Positions 34,300 through 47,100 of a DNA stretch of 64,000 nt are shown piece after piece. The stretch covers positions 32,741,465 through 32,805,464 of the forward strand of contig OX392536.1 in NCBI GenBank assembly GCA_947623455.1, in the 5' to 3' direction. A program made the position numbers and the translations under genes. The notes under the pieces were generated by a model. It was given only the letters and a program-made list of their open reading frames with translations. It did not search any database and was not told where the DNA came from. Each line of letters begins with the position of its first letter. Position 1 is the first letter of the stretch. This DNA comes from Mimachlamys varia. Taxonomy: Eukaryota > Mollusca > Bivalvia > Pectinida > Pectinidae.

Positions 34300-35130
34300 A
34301 AATGATTCTAAGTGTTGACGACAGTTTTAAGAAAATTATATTTTATGTATTAAGATAAAACTATCAAATGCTTTAGTGTTGACGACTGACCTATATTTAC
34401 GTAAAGACATTACAAAAAAAGGTTTCAGTGTTTGTGACAATGTTAGGGGAACTATTTGTACGTAGGAAGACTTGTTGAGAAAAACATTTTATGAACAAAA
34501 CTTAACAATAAAATGATCTGGTGTTAACGGCATATTAGGAAAACAATATTTTATGTATTAAGACATACTAATAACATGTTTTAGTGTTAAGAGAACAATA
34601 TTGTATGTATTTAGCTATAGCAATAAAATGTTTCGATGCTAACGACGGTATTAAGACAATATTTTATGTATTAAGACATACCAATAGAATGTATTAGTGT
34701 TTACGACAATGTTAAGAGAACAATAGTGTATGTATTGTGACATAACAATACAATGTTTCGGTGCTAACGACGGTATTAAGACAATATTTTATGTATTAAG
34801 ATATTACAATAGCATTGTGTAATGTTTACGGCGGTGGTAAGAGAACAATATTTTATGATTAAGACATATTTACAATAAATGTTTCAATGTTAACGACAGA
34901 GTAAAAAGAACAATACTTTTTGCAATAAGACATAACAGCAAAATGGTTCAGTGTTGACGACAGTGTTATGAAAATGACATTTCATTTATAAAGACATAAT
35001 GATAAACTGTTTCAGTATTGACACAACAGTGTGTAAAGAGAACAATATTTTACATTGAAACATAATAATAGACTGTTTCATTGTTAAGAGAAAATTATTG
35101 TATATACGCCTTGCAAGACATAACAATAAA
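34300..35130 (+). repeat. Satellite-like tandem array, ~60-64 bp unit, about 13 copies
   Basis: Degenerate units built on GTTTCAGTGTTAACGACAGT, TAAGAGAACAATATTTTATG and TATTAAGACATAACAATAAA. Units near 34,630 and 34,757 are nearly identical over their first 45 bp and alternate with a second type (GTTTACGACAATGTTAAGAG), suggesting a two-unit higher-order repeat. It lies about 2.5 kb downstream of the Nkx2-5 stop codon. Confidence 0.8.
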
Positions 35131-35139
35131 TGATTCTGT

Positions 35140-37045
35140 CTTCGCAATATTTTGTGATGACTTATCATGGTGTTTAATCTATAGTCATTGTATGACTATG
35201 TACATATGTATCATAATGATCAATACCACTTGTGTAGCACATGTGATCGGGGCTGCTGCCAAATATTTTAAAGTGTGTGTGTGTAAGAAAAGATTGCTAG
35301 CTGACTTTGAACTCAACACGCGTCATCTTTTCCTGTGTTTACTTTATATTTTTTCATCTTGATGACCTGTCATCCAGTGGGTCAAATTCTTCTTCCTGTT
35401 TTAATTGACTTGGTTTCTTCTTAGAATGTTCTGCGTCGTTGTAAATATAACATAGTTTACTAAAGATTGAATAGCATTTCAGCAACGCTGATACTAGTTG
35501 TTTTGCTTTACTGATACTGTTCAAAGTCACAGAAAGTAGACATAATGAAACTTGTCCATTGTTTTGTAAATACCTGGTCTCATAGTATACTGGCCGTCTG
35601 TCTTATTGATATTTTTTTTTTGTAATTCATCATTTGTCACCAATAAAATGTGGTTTAAACTAAAACTATTATTATATTTATCTTACGTGTATAATGTAAT
35701 TCATGTATAAAAAAGTCCAGTTTTAGATTAAAAACGACAGTACTTTTTCAAAAACGGACGATATGTAAAAGCATACAATAAAACAAAAACAATGGTTATT
35801 ATTTCAAATCGCCATAGATTTTTATTAGTATCAACCAATCATGCGCAGCACCATCAACTTTGTATAATCTCTCTTACTTATTTTACAACAGCAATCGTAT
35901 CAGGAAGGTAAGTCTTTGAATGACGTCACACATACACATACAATAATTTGGGCAGTCACGTCCAATTAAGGTGATTCCACAGCTAGCACACGAGGAAGGT
36001 GACCACAAATATTGACACGTCATTCATAACTCCTGATACGAATGAAAGAAGATAGAACATTTTGAAATCAGTTACAAATGAATCTTACTTAATGAGCTAA
36101 TTCAGTAATTAATGTTTGTAAATTAAGCAAAGAAAAGAGACAAAATAAACAATCTGTACATTGCATCAAATAATCTAAATATTCTTAAAAATATCATCTC
36201 TTCATCCATAATACGCTACAAACCATCGACATTTGAGAACGAACATAAAAAACATACATACGAATAGCATAAAAATGACAAATAATGTTTGTACAGCGTT
36301 AATACAAACGTACAATACTGAGATTGGGTAAAAACCATAGGAATGTGTTCAAGACGAGTTCTAAGCGAGGCGACCAATTCAGCCGGCGTTATGCCTGGTT
36401 TCTCCTGAGTAAAACTGAAATCTAGTATTTACATTGATCTTGTTAAGCAAACAAATATATAATGTCTTTGTTATGGATGGGTAATTAAAAGCAAACTTCT
36501 GTTTCTGTACTATATGACAACAAATGACATAAAACCTATTAATTTGTGACTTTGTTTTAGATTAAATCTTTCCGCGACAGAATCTGTTTGTGTGGCCACT
36601 TGAGAGACTGGTGGTTAAGATGATAGAAATAAAAAAAATAGCAATGTATCCTTTTTGATGATAATCATTTTTTTGTAAGAGAATGTTACTAACTGTTATG
36701 GGTTTTTATTTATAATGGATAACGTCTACATTATGTCGACGCCTAAAATACTGGAGCTCGTGCCCGCTATCAACAGTGTTTGTTTGGCTTTTGTCAGTTT
36801 TTGTTCAACGCTTAACACATTGTCATGTTGAGTAAATGCCAATTTATAAAAAAAAATATTTATTTTAATAAGTTGCTGTCATTTCGAATCAAATAGAAAT
36901 TGCCAAGAGCAATTCACGTTTACTACAATGAGCAGTTTCCCCACAAAACAATTAATGAGGCAGATATCAGGAACATCTTAAATACAACAAAAATGGAGAA
37001 TGACGCTCTCAATTTGATTTATAACCTACAATTAATTAAAGTTTT
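35140..37045. other. AT-rich DNA between the satellite array and the Nkx2-5 3' end
   Basis: No gene or dispersed repeat is seen. The last part may be 3' UTR if a distal poly(A) site is used. Confidence 0.5.
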
Positions 37046-37051
37046 TTTATT
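37046..37051 (-). terminator. Possible polyadenylation signal of Nkx2-5
   Basis: First AATAAA on the minus strand after the stop codon, about 600 bp downstream. Further copies lie near 36,860 and 36,707. Which one is used cannot be told from the sequence. Confidence 0.35.
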
Positions 37052-37542
37052 TTGCCTTTCTGAAATAGAACATTCTTGATACTGTCGATATCATTTTAAT
37101 CATGTTAACACAGCTCTGGGATTCCAGTTTTCATTGTTATTGTTATTGTCAGTAGCCACAAAGGATGCCAAAATAAAAATATTGAAAAAAAAACGCAACA
37201 AATTTGACAAACCCGAACATATCAAGCTTTACGTTTGTGTAACCTCGGAAAAATATATCAATATTCGACCTGTAAAGTCAAATATTTTTCCAAATTGTCA
37301 ATTTGACATTTCATTTAATCAATTATCAACATAAAGTGCATTCCTAATGGTGCATTTACATTTTGACATGACCGTTATTATCAAAATGTAGCAAAATAGT
37401 CATTAAATTAATAAAACAACATCTATAAGTTTGTTTATGCTATGCATCATCCGTATCCCCGATTAAGTACACTTTGAGCATAACTTTATCCATACTAATC
37501 AGGATTTGGAAGGGAAAATTGTTTTTGATTCAGAGTTACCTT

Positions 37543-37613
37543 GTCTCTAGGTGACTTCCGGGTCACTATGTCTTTAGGTGACTTCCGGGTCACCACGTAT
37601 CTAGGTAACCAAT
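37543..37613 (-). repeat. 27-bp repeat (2.6 units) in the Nkx2-5 3' UTR
   Basis: Units at 37,543-37,569 and 37,570-37,596 plus a partial third unit. Each full unit contains GTGACTTCCGGGTCAC, a short hairpin with stem GTGAC/GTCAC (GGTGAC/GTCACC in unit 2) that also carries the ETS-type core CCGGAAGT. It lies 37-107 bp beyond the stop codon and so should be transcribed. Confidence 0.8.
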
Positions 37614-37649
37614 ACTAGTAGTGTTACAGAAACTTCACATGTTTCATTG

Positions 37650-38194
37650 TCACCAGGCTCGTATCCCCTGGTTTAACTGCTGTTGTGAAATGTAGCCACT
37701 TTGTTGAATTTGATTCATAGGGTTCATAGTTGACACGTGGTTATTCATCGTATTTCCGTAAGGTGGCGCTGAGTAGGCAAACGGGTTGACATTATAAGGC
37801 GCGGAATACGATTGTGTGACGTTCTGACATGGCTTGCCGTCCCTTACTAAGACCGGAACATGGACCCGACGAGGTGGTCCAGGCTGCATGCTGACCATTT
37901 CCACGTTTTTGTCCTGTCGTTGTCGCTTACATTTGTATCTCCTGTTTTGGAACCATATTTTAACTTGCGTTGAGGTTAGTTTCAGAATGTTTGCTAATTG
38001 TTCTCTTTCCGGTGCGGATAAATATCTTTGTTGTTTAAATCTCCTTTCTAATTCGTATACTTGTGCCTGAGAAAATAGCACCCTGGGTTTTCGTTTCTGT
38101 CGTTGTTTCATAAGATGGCATTCTCCCTGCTTGTCTTTAGGAGTCTTTTCTTTTTCATTCTCATTTCTGGAATCGTTAAGGATGCTTGGTTTAT
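37650..38194 (-). CDS. Nkx2-5: Nkx2-5/tinman (NK4) homeobox protein, exon 2 (homeodomain)
   Basis: The exon starts after acceptor ATTTTCAG| at 38,194 and ends at TGA (37,650-37,652), giving a 379-residue protein. After a Lys/Glu-rich linker, the homeodomain occupies residues 232-291: [37 protein letters not shown]. Trp48, Phe49, Asn51 and the NK2-class hallmark Tyr54 are all present. Then come the NK2-specific domain [18 protein letters not shown] (304-321) and a C-terminal GIRAW, both diagnostic of the Nkx2-3/2-5 (NK4) group. NK2 proteins bind TNAAGTG-type sites. The ATG at 38,111 is an internal Met (residue 227), not the start. Assignment to the NK4 orthology group is strong; one-to-one naming is by similarity. 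Confidence 0.95.
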
Positions 38195-41100
38195 CTGAAA
38201 ATATACAAATGAAACAGAATTACAGTTAATGCTCGTATGAGGAAGTATTGATTTTTTAAAACGATTCGTATTCAAAATATGAGCTAGTGAGAAAGATAAC
38301 TTTACTATAAATAAAACTTCACAAATTTGTTTGAGTTATAATTCATCTGGATTATACATGACAATTTGCGTTTTAAATTTCAGATACTTTTGTTGGATAT
38401 TAATCAAATTTCCAAAATTTTTATTGCGTAGAGTCAGCCATCTGTAGAGGATATTTGAAGAAAATTGACCGGAAACTAACAATCTAATCTACTAGAGGAA
38501 AGGGAATAAGGACAGCGAAATTAAAGAATATAATTATTATTTCAAAAACGAAACAAGTAGAGTTTAGAAGTAAGAAAGGGGCAATTAGTGTATATCGAAA
38601 TAAAGATAAAGTTTTGTTCTCTCAAGTTGCTATATAATGGTTATTAAGTGTTGTAATTAAACTAGAACACCGTTAAGTGCATCTTTAAGGAGTGCATTCC
38701 GGTCGTCCCCTCAACTATAACCGAGTTAATTGGTGTGTTGTTCAGCTGTAGGCCAATAACAGTGTATTGGGAATTCCCGAGTAATTCGTATCAGAATAAA
38801 GTTTATGCAAACTGTATTGTGCAATGAAACAGCATCCACACTAAACAATGTTGTAGAACTATGTACAAGACACGATTTGCGTCGTTTTGGCTGGTGATAT
38901 AGCTGTGTACATAGTAATATCACTTTCAGTATGTGTGTGCAAGCTTGGTTGATGACAAGCGAACGCGGACGGATATGTAGTCAGTATCAGTCACGAACTG
39001 GCCCTGGCGTATAAATTAGTAATTCTTTCCTCATCCTCGTTATCTTGTGACACAATACATATTTTAGGAATCTTTATTGTTGATTTGGACATAAAGTAAT
39101 ACATAAATGTTTATATGCAGAACCAAAACCCAACCCAGACGTCAACTTTCATTAAAGAAATAAAAAATAAAAACGGAAATTCTATATTAGAAAACAACTT
39201 ATGGAATATGCAATATTAAATATTATTGAAGATTGAGTTTGTAAACATATGTCATTCTCACACCTCAGACGGGATATTTCACGTCATACTCCAAACTTAC
39301 TTGTTTCTATCTATCCGGTCTGTCTTGTTCAGTGACGAGGCATTTCGCGAAATATTTACACTTTGATTTTTGTTTATCCGCGTTACAAAGTAACTGCTTA
39401 ATATCAATAATCTGTATTAAAATGTTCCTTTTTTTTTCGTTGATATTTATACCTTATTTTGGTGTTGTATTTTTTGTGTTTAAGAGATAATATAATATTA
39501 ATTGTGAAATACGTTGTCTACTTTGAAAGAACGGACTACACTTTTACGCAGAAATATTCAAATGAAGCTAAGGTAGTGAAGAGGTCTTTGTTATTTGAGG
39601 TCCCAGAAAGCATTTTAGTTGTTTTTATTTAGCATAGTGGAATATTTGTTTTCGAATTAAATGATGTACATGTAATATAATTTAATCCCTCATCTTAGAT
39701 AACCCGTTCTTGCTCAGTTAAAAGTAATATATATAATACTACTGGAATGGTAGGTAGTTTCAGTAGTATTGTAGTATTGTCTCAGTGTATGACTGTACGG
39801 AAATTTAAAGCTAGAAAAGATCTTTTTTGTTGACATTATGTTTCAGCAATTGTTGGCGTGTTCTAAACTCACCGCCGTGCTCGGCTACGTGTGCGGTTCA
39901 CTGAGTAAACAAACAGATAAACACCCGTTAAGCACTAAACAGTGAGTTTTACTGGGGATTTAACTTTCGTTCACACATCTGTTATCGGGTCGCTCCAAAT
40001 CTAGCTATTCAGTGTGCAGTTACATGCCCATTTTGAATCATGTTTAACATCAGGTCATATTAAAGTCAACCGGTGCTTGGCGTGTTCTGGTATATGTCAG
40101 GACAACGGTACCTGCGACATTGTCTCGCCATATTAACCGCTGACCGCTATTCTTGGTAATACAATGTAAACCCCCCCCCCCTCCTCCACTACAGGAAATG
40201 TATCATTTTTGATGTTCAGTGTATGTCCGAAAAATGTCATTGAATGACACCAACACATTCAACGGAGTTAATTGGAGAGTCAGACGATGGTGGACGGACA
40301 GTAAGAGTATTGAAAGAGTAGATAAGTAGACGGAATCGCGGAGAGACCAACAACAAATTAACTGACAGGCGAAAAGACTGGTAGACGGACAATGGACAGA
40401 TGGGAAACGTATCAAACGGACGGAAATAAAGCAGGGAAGGCGGGTCCAGGAACAAATAAACAACATATTAACGGACGGACATAAAGGATAAAACTTGAAG
40501 ACGGGACCATGAACAGATAATAACATATTAACGGAAGGAAATAGATCATGAACTTGAAAATGGGGCTATGAACAGATAGACAACATATCAAACCCACGGA
40601 CAATGGGACAAGTGGACTTACCCATGAACAAATAACACCGAGTAACGAACGAACGAATGAGTAGACGACGAACAATGGACAGACGGCAGAGTAAAGGACG
40701 AACAACAGAATAGCTAGAAAAAATGAACAGATTCAGGAATGATTGTGAGTGCAATGTGGTTTTTCGACGACTTCACTATAACAAAGATCAACAGTGGGGC
40801 GTTTTTCGCGGATATTAGAACCAACTGTCTATCTGTAGCGCGGTAATTGGTCGTACAGCCCAGCACGTTCTTTTTACTTTGTTTCCAGCCCTACCGGCTT
40901 AGACATCATGTATACAGCAGCGTAACCCTCGTCTCCAGCCTCACGGTATACTAATGTTCACGGAATGTCATTTCTTTATTAAAATTAAGTGGCTGTTGAT
41001 TAAATACGGTGTCTATATTTCCGTAGAATTAATTGGAAACACTTTTGAATATTCGACTCCACGTGGAACGGCGAGGATGCGGAGCGTACATATAGCACCG

Positions 41101-44100
41101 GATATAGTGTCATTATAACAGGTCTTTGATAAAGTGAAAAATAATATTTATATGAAGTATGAGGAACGCCAAGCGTCAGGATGATATATAAAATTTTTGG
41201 GCGGTCAAAACTGACAACATGTAAATAGTTCAAGGATCTAAAAAAAAAGCGGAAAGAAATAAAATTCAAGTAAATTGTGAAGTACATGGTTATATATGGT
41301 ATAAATATAATTATTTTGCTCCCCTATCCGAACATTGACATTCATTATATTCAAACAACATCCTAGTTGTATTGTAGGGTTATGATTTAAACACACAAAA
41401 CCGCTGGCGTAGATTCAGAAAATATAATCCCGGAAGACTAAGGTTTTTCCCAATCCCTGACGCACGCGCCGGAAATACGACACACCTGTCTACGTCTAAT
41501 CTGCGAGACGCGGAAGTCCCATGTTGGAAATAAGAGGATTTTCTCAGAATCCTGGATCAATGTCAGATTGTGTTTGTGTTATAAAAAGTATTTAAATCAG
41601 GAATGAAATTATTTTTATGTGAATAATCTAGTATCATTTTTTTTTCTTTAACAGCTTAAACGTGACCCAGATCTTCAGCTCTGATATAACTGTGTAATAT
41701 ATATAATAGGTATTTCTACATTGTAAAATTAATTTTATCACCATCAACTGTCCTTGATATAGTATCATTAGTGTATATATAATGTATTTTGACTATGATA
41801 TATTATATAAGGCATTAAACAATATTTATTGAAAAGATACATGTACATATAACAATTGTTTTCCAACGTAATCAGAAATATGTACTTCTATCTTTGCCAT
41901 GTCATTAAGATATTCTTCTAATTTCATTGACATTCTCAAGTGTTCAAACAAATTTCTTCAGGCCTTTTGTCAGATTATTTTTCTGGTATCTCGGTTGGAT
42001 GAAGGAATTAGTTTTATCTTGTTCTTTTCCTCTCGATGAAAGAGGCCAACGTTTGTAAACAATTACACTGGCATCTGAAACACACGTACACATTATCATT
42101 GACCCGGGTTTGTCCCGAGCCTGATAACTTCTGTGGGGTAGGGTCTTCATACGTGGAGCGAAATGTGGCGGAGGGGGATGCGCTGGGGAGGGGGAGACGG
42201 TCAGACTCATTAAGGAATGTTTATATTTATTTACTGGTGAGCAAATCTGCCTCAATGACGAGAGGTAGTAAAGGCGATTATTCATTGTATACTTAGTATA
42301 AAGACCGTCTCTCCCCCGCACCACTATAACCATTACTAATGCCACGGTTGAGTAACCAACATCAGCTTCTGTAACTGTATACAAACTAAATACCAGAGAT
42401 ATCCCAAATAACAGTACTCATTCGGTACCCCTCGGAACACAAGTCCACAACTTCACAAGGGTATACAATAACTCATAAATAAGCCCCGCGTGTGATGTGG
42501 TTCCGGTCCTTTTGGAATCACGACGAAGCGTGAAATCTGCCAGATATATGAAGCGAGCAGGGAGGTACACATTTTATTGCCGTATATTTAGACCCAACGA
42601 ACTCGCTGACCTCTTCCTCTGATGAAAAACAGTTGACGATTATTTTTTTTCTGAAACTTTATCAGCCATCGGGAACATAGAGTAAATGTTTAAACTATGA
42701 ATGGCGTTCAGTGTTTGGTAAATTCTATACTAAATATATCTTGCTTACGATTTATTATATATAAAAGGTTATATTTTGTTGAAAAAAACTTGAGCTATAA
42801 TACATTTTGTATTCAATTTATGTAAACAGTTGAAAAATACAATGCTGACTACGAACGAACTTTTCGTAGATAAAATCTATATAGCTTGTATATGTAAGTA
42901 GACATTTATTTTATGACCGTCCCATGTCTTCGGTTGGAGTTGATAGACTTACCGAAATCCGATTCTATTTCAGCATTTTCCTCTAAATCTTACATGTAAA
43001 TGTTTGATAAACATGGTTAACTTAAATGTTTTAAATGTGCATGCTCCTTCTTTAATATTTCCACTACTTTCATTTTAGATTGCGCCTTTAATGGGTTATT
43101 AAAAAAATATAATCTCCTACAGAATTTATTCATTATGAAAAACTGCTAATTTCACTGCGTTACTACTGAAACTTCCGATTGCTTCTAAAGTCAATTTACC
43201 TCCGACCCAGTGCCACAACACAACATAACGAAATAACATTTAACAGTTTTAGAATTTAATGTAAAAATACACAATGCAAAGATCTAAAAATTATTTTGGT
43301 GTATAAAGTGAAGAAAACGCCAGTAATTTAAATTATATGAGAATATTATGAAATCAATACATTATTTTAAACATATTTATTGCCAAAAGTCGACAGGGGA
43401 TTAGGTACAAGTTATTACAACTTATCAACGCCGTCTCCTAATATACATTTTACACGACATTACAATAATAAGTTCACAAAAGTACATAGTTGAAATCACA
43501 ATTGATCTTAAAATTTCTTGCTGGATTAGAGTTATACGTCTTATTCCGAATTATTTAGTAGCTACTTAAATGACGCACTCAGATTGCGGTATAAACAGGT
43601 TTATCAGAAATAATAATATTTTATAAAAACAGGAAAATTTTACAAGTTTTGTACTATGTTTTTGTTGATACAAACTGTGTATAAACTAAACAATTTCTTA
43701 TTGGCGTTTTTATCACTTCCTTCTCAACACAGGAAGTTTTTTGAAGACAAATATAATACGTGTTATGCAAGTTGTAAGTATAAGTCGTCACCAGTCACGA
43801 AAACTGCGTGTGTTTAAAAAATGCGGATAGAATGAAATTGAAATTGCCAGATGATTCTGTGCTGAAATCTTGCAGAGAATGAAATACAGTTCCTGACAGG
43901 AAATCGCTTTAGGAAATTGCATATGCGAGATATATATCCGAAATTTAAACATCTGTGCTGAGAGATTGTAGCGATAACTTTATACATTTTAATAAAAGTT
44001 TCCGCTTTGCCGTTAACGGTAAACATGTTTTACACTGACTTGCGTCTTTACGTACCGATTCGGATTTTGTTTAAGAGTGCACTTTTTCAAATACTACAAT

Positions 44101-47100
44101 GGCAGTTCAAGCTTTGAATGTGGACAAATGAATATATTTCTTTGATAGATTTTTACAATACGTGTAACTAATAGTTTTGAAAATTTGTTTTTATACGGTC
44201 TATGCAAATTTGCAGTTTTACATGTACATATGTAGTTTCATAGAATAACATTTGGATGTCATTTCAGTTTTGTTTTTCTTTAATTTTGATTTTTTTTTAT
44301 AAATTTTTTTATTCTTTTGATAACATCTCTGATTCATCAACTGTTTGGCCCGATAATTTATCATAAAATTAGTTGACAAATAAATTTGCAAAACAATTGT
44401 ATCATAATGTGATCAAAACATACCTATTATTATGAAAAAAATTGAGATTTTATCAATACTTTTCAATACTTGAAACGTATTTTTTTATTCGCTACATTTT
44501 TAATAAGATATATATACCAGATATGTAAGTGTTTCAGTGAATTGCGAAGTCGATCGGTCAACCAGTCGTTACGGCGGTAACGAGTTGACAGTCTCAAGCC
44601 TACTACACACTGCCACAGATTACATCAAGGACTAAACACTTGATATTATAATACCCCGAAAACCGACTCATAATTTATCCAACACTTCAACTTTTATCCT
44701 ATTTCAACCAGTGTTTGCCATCTAACGGATAAGAAATTGTAGACGAAATCAAATTATACAAATAACTATACGAATATTATATCACAAATTGGTACAAGGA
44801 CTAATTAGTAAGCCGACCTTTACCCCGTGATATAAATCTTTTATCAACTTTCGTTTTGCCTACCCTCGACCTGATCGTCAGCTCTATGCCGCCACAACCT
44901 TATACTTGGGATCTCTTTGAACCAGGGATTAGAGCTCTCACATTGGCTTAGTATGGCCGCTTATAATATTGGTGGCAGCGGCGGGATTCAAGTTGGCCTC
45001 CTGCAGTGATTTGAATGAAGTTTACAGAGAGTATGGAGTGATAAAGCTATTCCGTGGTCATATATCTCCAGATCTAACTGCCCATGACATTTGTGTATGT
45101 ATAGCGTGGTATCTGGAGAATAGCGAACGCAAGTCTTAGTAGCTTATCCTAGTCATAAACAGGTAGCTTTTTTTCCGCGATATGTTAACACTCAAAATTC
45201 TTATCTGACATTTCTTTTTTTAATTTGTCAGTGACATGACAAATATATAATAAATAAATCAGGGTTATATTATTACATGAATATGCTTTGTTTATTTGAA
45301 GTATTCCCAAGCCATTAAGCTTCTTTTAATACTCTCATTACTCGTCTGTATCAAACATAACATTGTATTTTATATACTAGCCCTCTCTGTGTTCAGTTGA
45401 TATTCTGCAGTCATCAACAACGTTAAGTCCGAGAGGACAGCATGACATATGGTTATAATACCTTCCCGTGAGGTCTAGAGAACCCTGATTTAGACTTAAA
45501 GTCAATGTTTATCATAAATTAATCGTAAATTCATTTTGATGTACAAGTTTAATGTTTAACATCAATTAGCATCTCTGTATTCGCAATACGTGCAAGCATT
45601 TCAGCTGATTTTCAAACGAAAAAAATGGGTATAGTTAATTATAGTTATCATCTTTAACAAAGCAATTTTTAGTCCAAATTTGGAAAACTGTTACAATAAA
45701 GTGTTGCATAATTATTTTGTAGTATATCTTTGTGGATTTAGGAGTAGTATTTACTTCCTGTTAGACCAAAATATGAACGTGACAAATATAAGCAATTAAG
45801 GTTTAAGAAAATCCCCCTTTGATAAAACGACATCACAATACAAACCAGTTAATACAATATACAGCAATACCCAACTTGCATACATTGAGACAAATTAGGA
45901 TGAATTATGAGACGTTTCCGGATGTACACGAATCTCGGATTTCCCCGGTTTACAGTTCTGATACGCTGTGTCGGTGTATCGCGGCCAACGCCAGATTTCC
46001 GAAAACCGCACAGCTTATCCCGAGAACCTAGAGTGCAACGGGCACTTCCTTTCTATCACATCCGGCGGATTGAGACCAGTCAGCGGTGTCAAAGGTCAGC
46101 TGATCCTCACGTAGACACACGGACGACACACTCGTAGTTTATATATTGGTAATAATATAGTTGTTGTTTCTTTTATTGTTTTACTTCATACAATTGTAAA
46201 CTTAGAAAGGAAGGAAAATAGCGCATAGGAAATGTGCCAATCGGAAATACTTTTAAATTTGTTTTGTTTTCCGTACTAGGGCTATACTTCATGTCCTTAA
46301 ATGCCCTTTACAGCCTTTATTGTGCAGGTCCTAATCTGTGCTTCAATCTTCCATTTTTAAATTTTACTGTATGACGGAACAGTTTTTCTCTTGGAATAGT
46401 CCAGGGGTGAACGTGCATTATACTACTACTTTAACACAAACATGTAACAATTCATTATTAAGTACACTTGATAAATTATTTTTTATTACACAAGTGATAC
46501 TTTCAGCCAATCGCGTTCCATTATATAATTATATTACATGTATACTGTATAAACATAATTGATAGCCTCTGAATTCCTTCCCTATTCGATTTTTAATATA
46601 CGATCATTATCAAATATTCGATCTGGTATCGTTTTTAAAATAGAAATTAAAAACACTTCAAAGTTCAATTTTAGTACTCTAGTCAAACTGTAATTAAGTA
46701 CTTTCAAGTGTGATGGTGTGTTACAATTGACCGCGAGCAGATATTACAAGTACTTAATTGATGGTCTAAGTACAAAGCCTGTTTAAGTGGAAATTTAAGA
46801 TAAAAGACCGAGGGACTTGACAATCAGATACACATTTCCGAGATTTGTGATTCAATAAACATTTATATCAGAAACAAACACACTGTATTGTATAACCTGC
46901 CTAGTAGTACACACACAGGTATCTGGTTAAAATGTACGTAATTTTGATTTTGATAAACCCTGTTACGTTTATCAATATAAGTGTATGTTGAGTGATTGAT
47001 GAGTCTTATCCTCTGAATCTAAGTAGTAATTAAATCCCCGCACGTGTCATGCAGAAATTTTACTATAGTTTTCTGACATTATAATCGCAATTAACATCAA

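Noticed and set aside
38109..38111. ATG at the homeodomain exon as a translation start giving a 153-residue protein
   Set aside because: The frame continues upstream to a good acceptor and joins exon 1 in phase. The TN motif and normal family length need exon 1.
40203..40754. Several overlapping minus-strand frames rich in Leu, Ser and Cys
   Set aside because: They follow from the purine/pyrimidine strand bias of the intronic tandem tract. No conserved motif.
41944..42384. 146-codon minus frame in the Nkx2-5 intron
   Set aside because: No recognisable domain, no supporting splice context and low-quality composition. Most likely chance in a GC-richer island.
45819..46137. Two overlapping plus frames in the Nkx2-5 intron
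   Set aside because: GC-richer island without stops by chance. Opposite strand to the gene, with no motif. More likely regulatory DNA.
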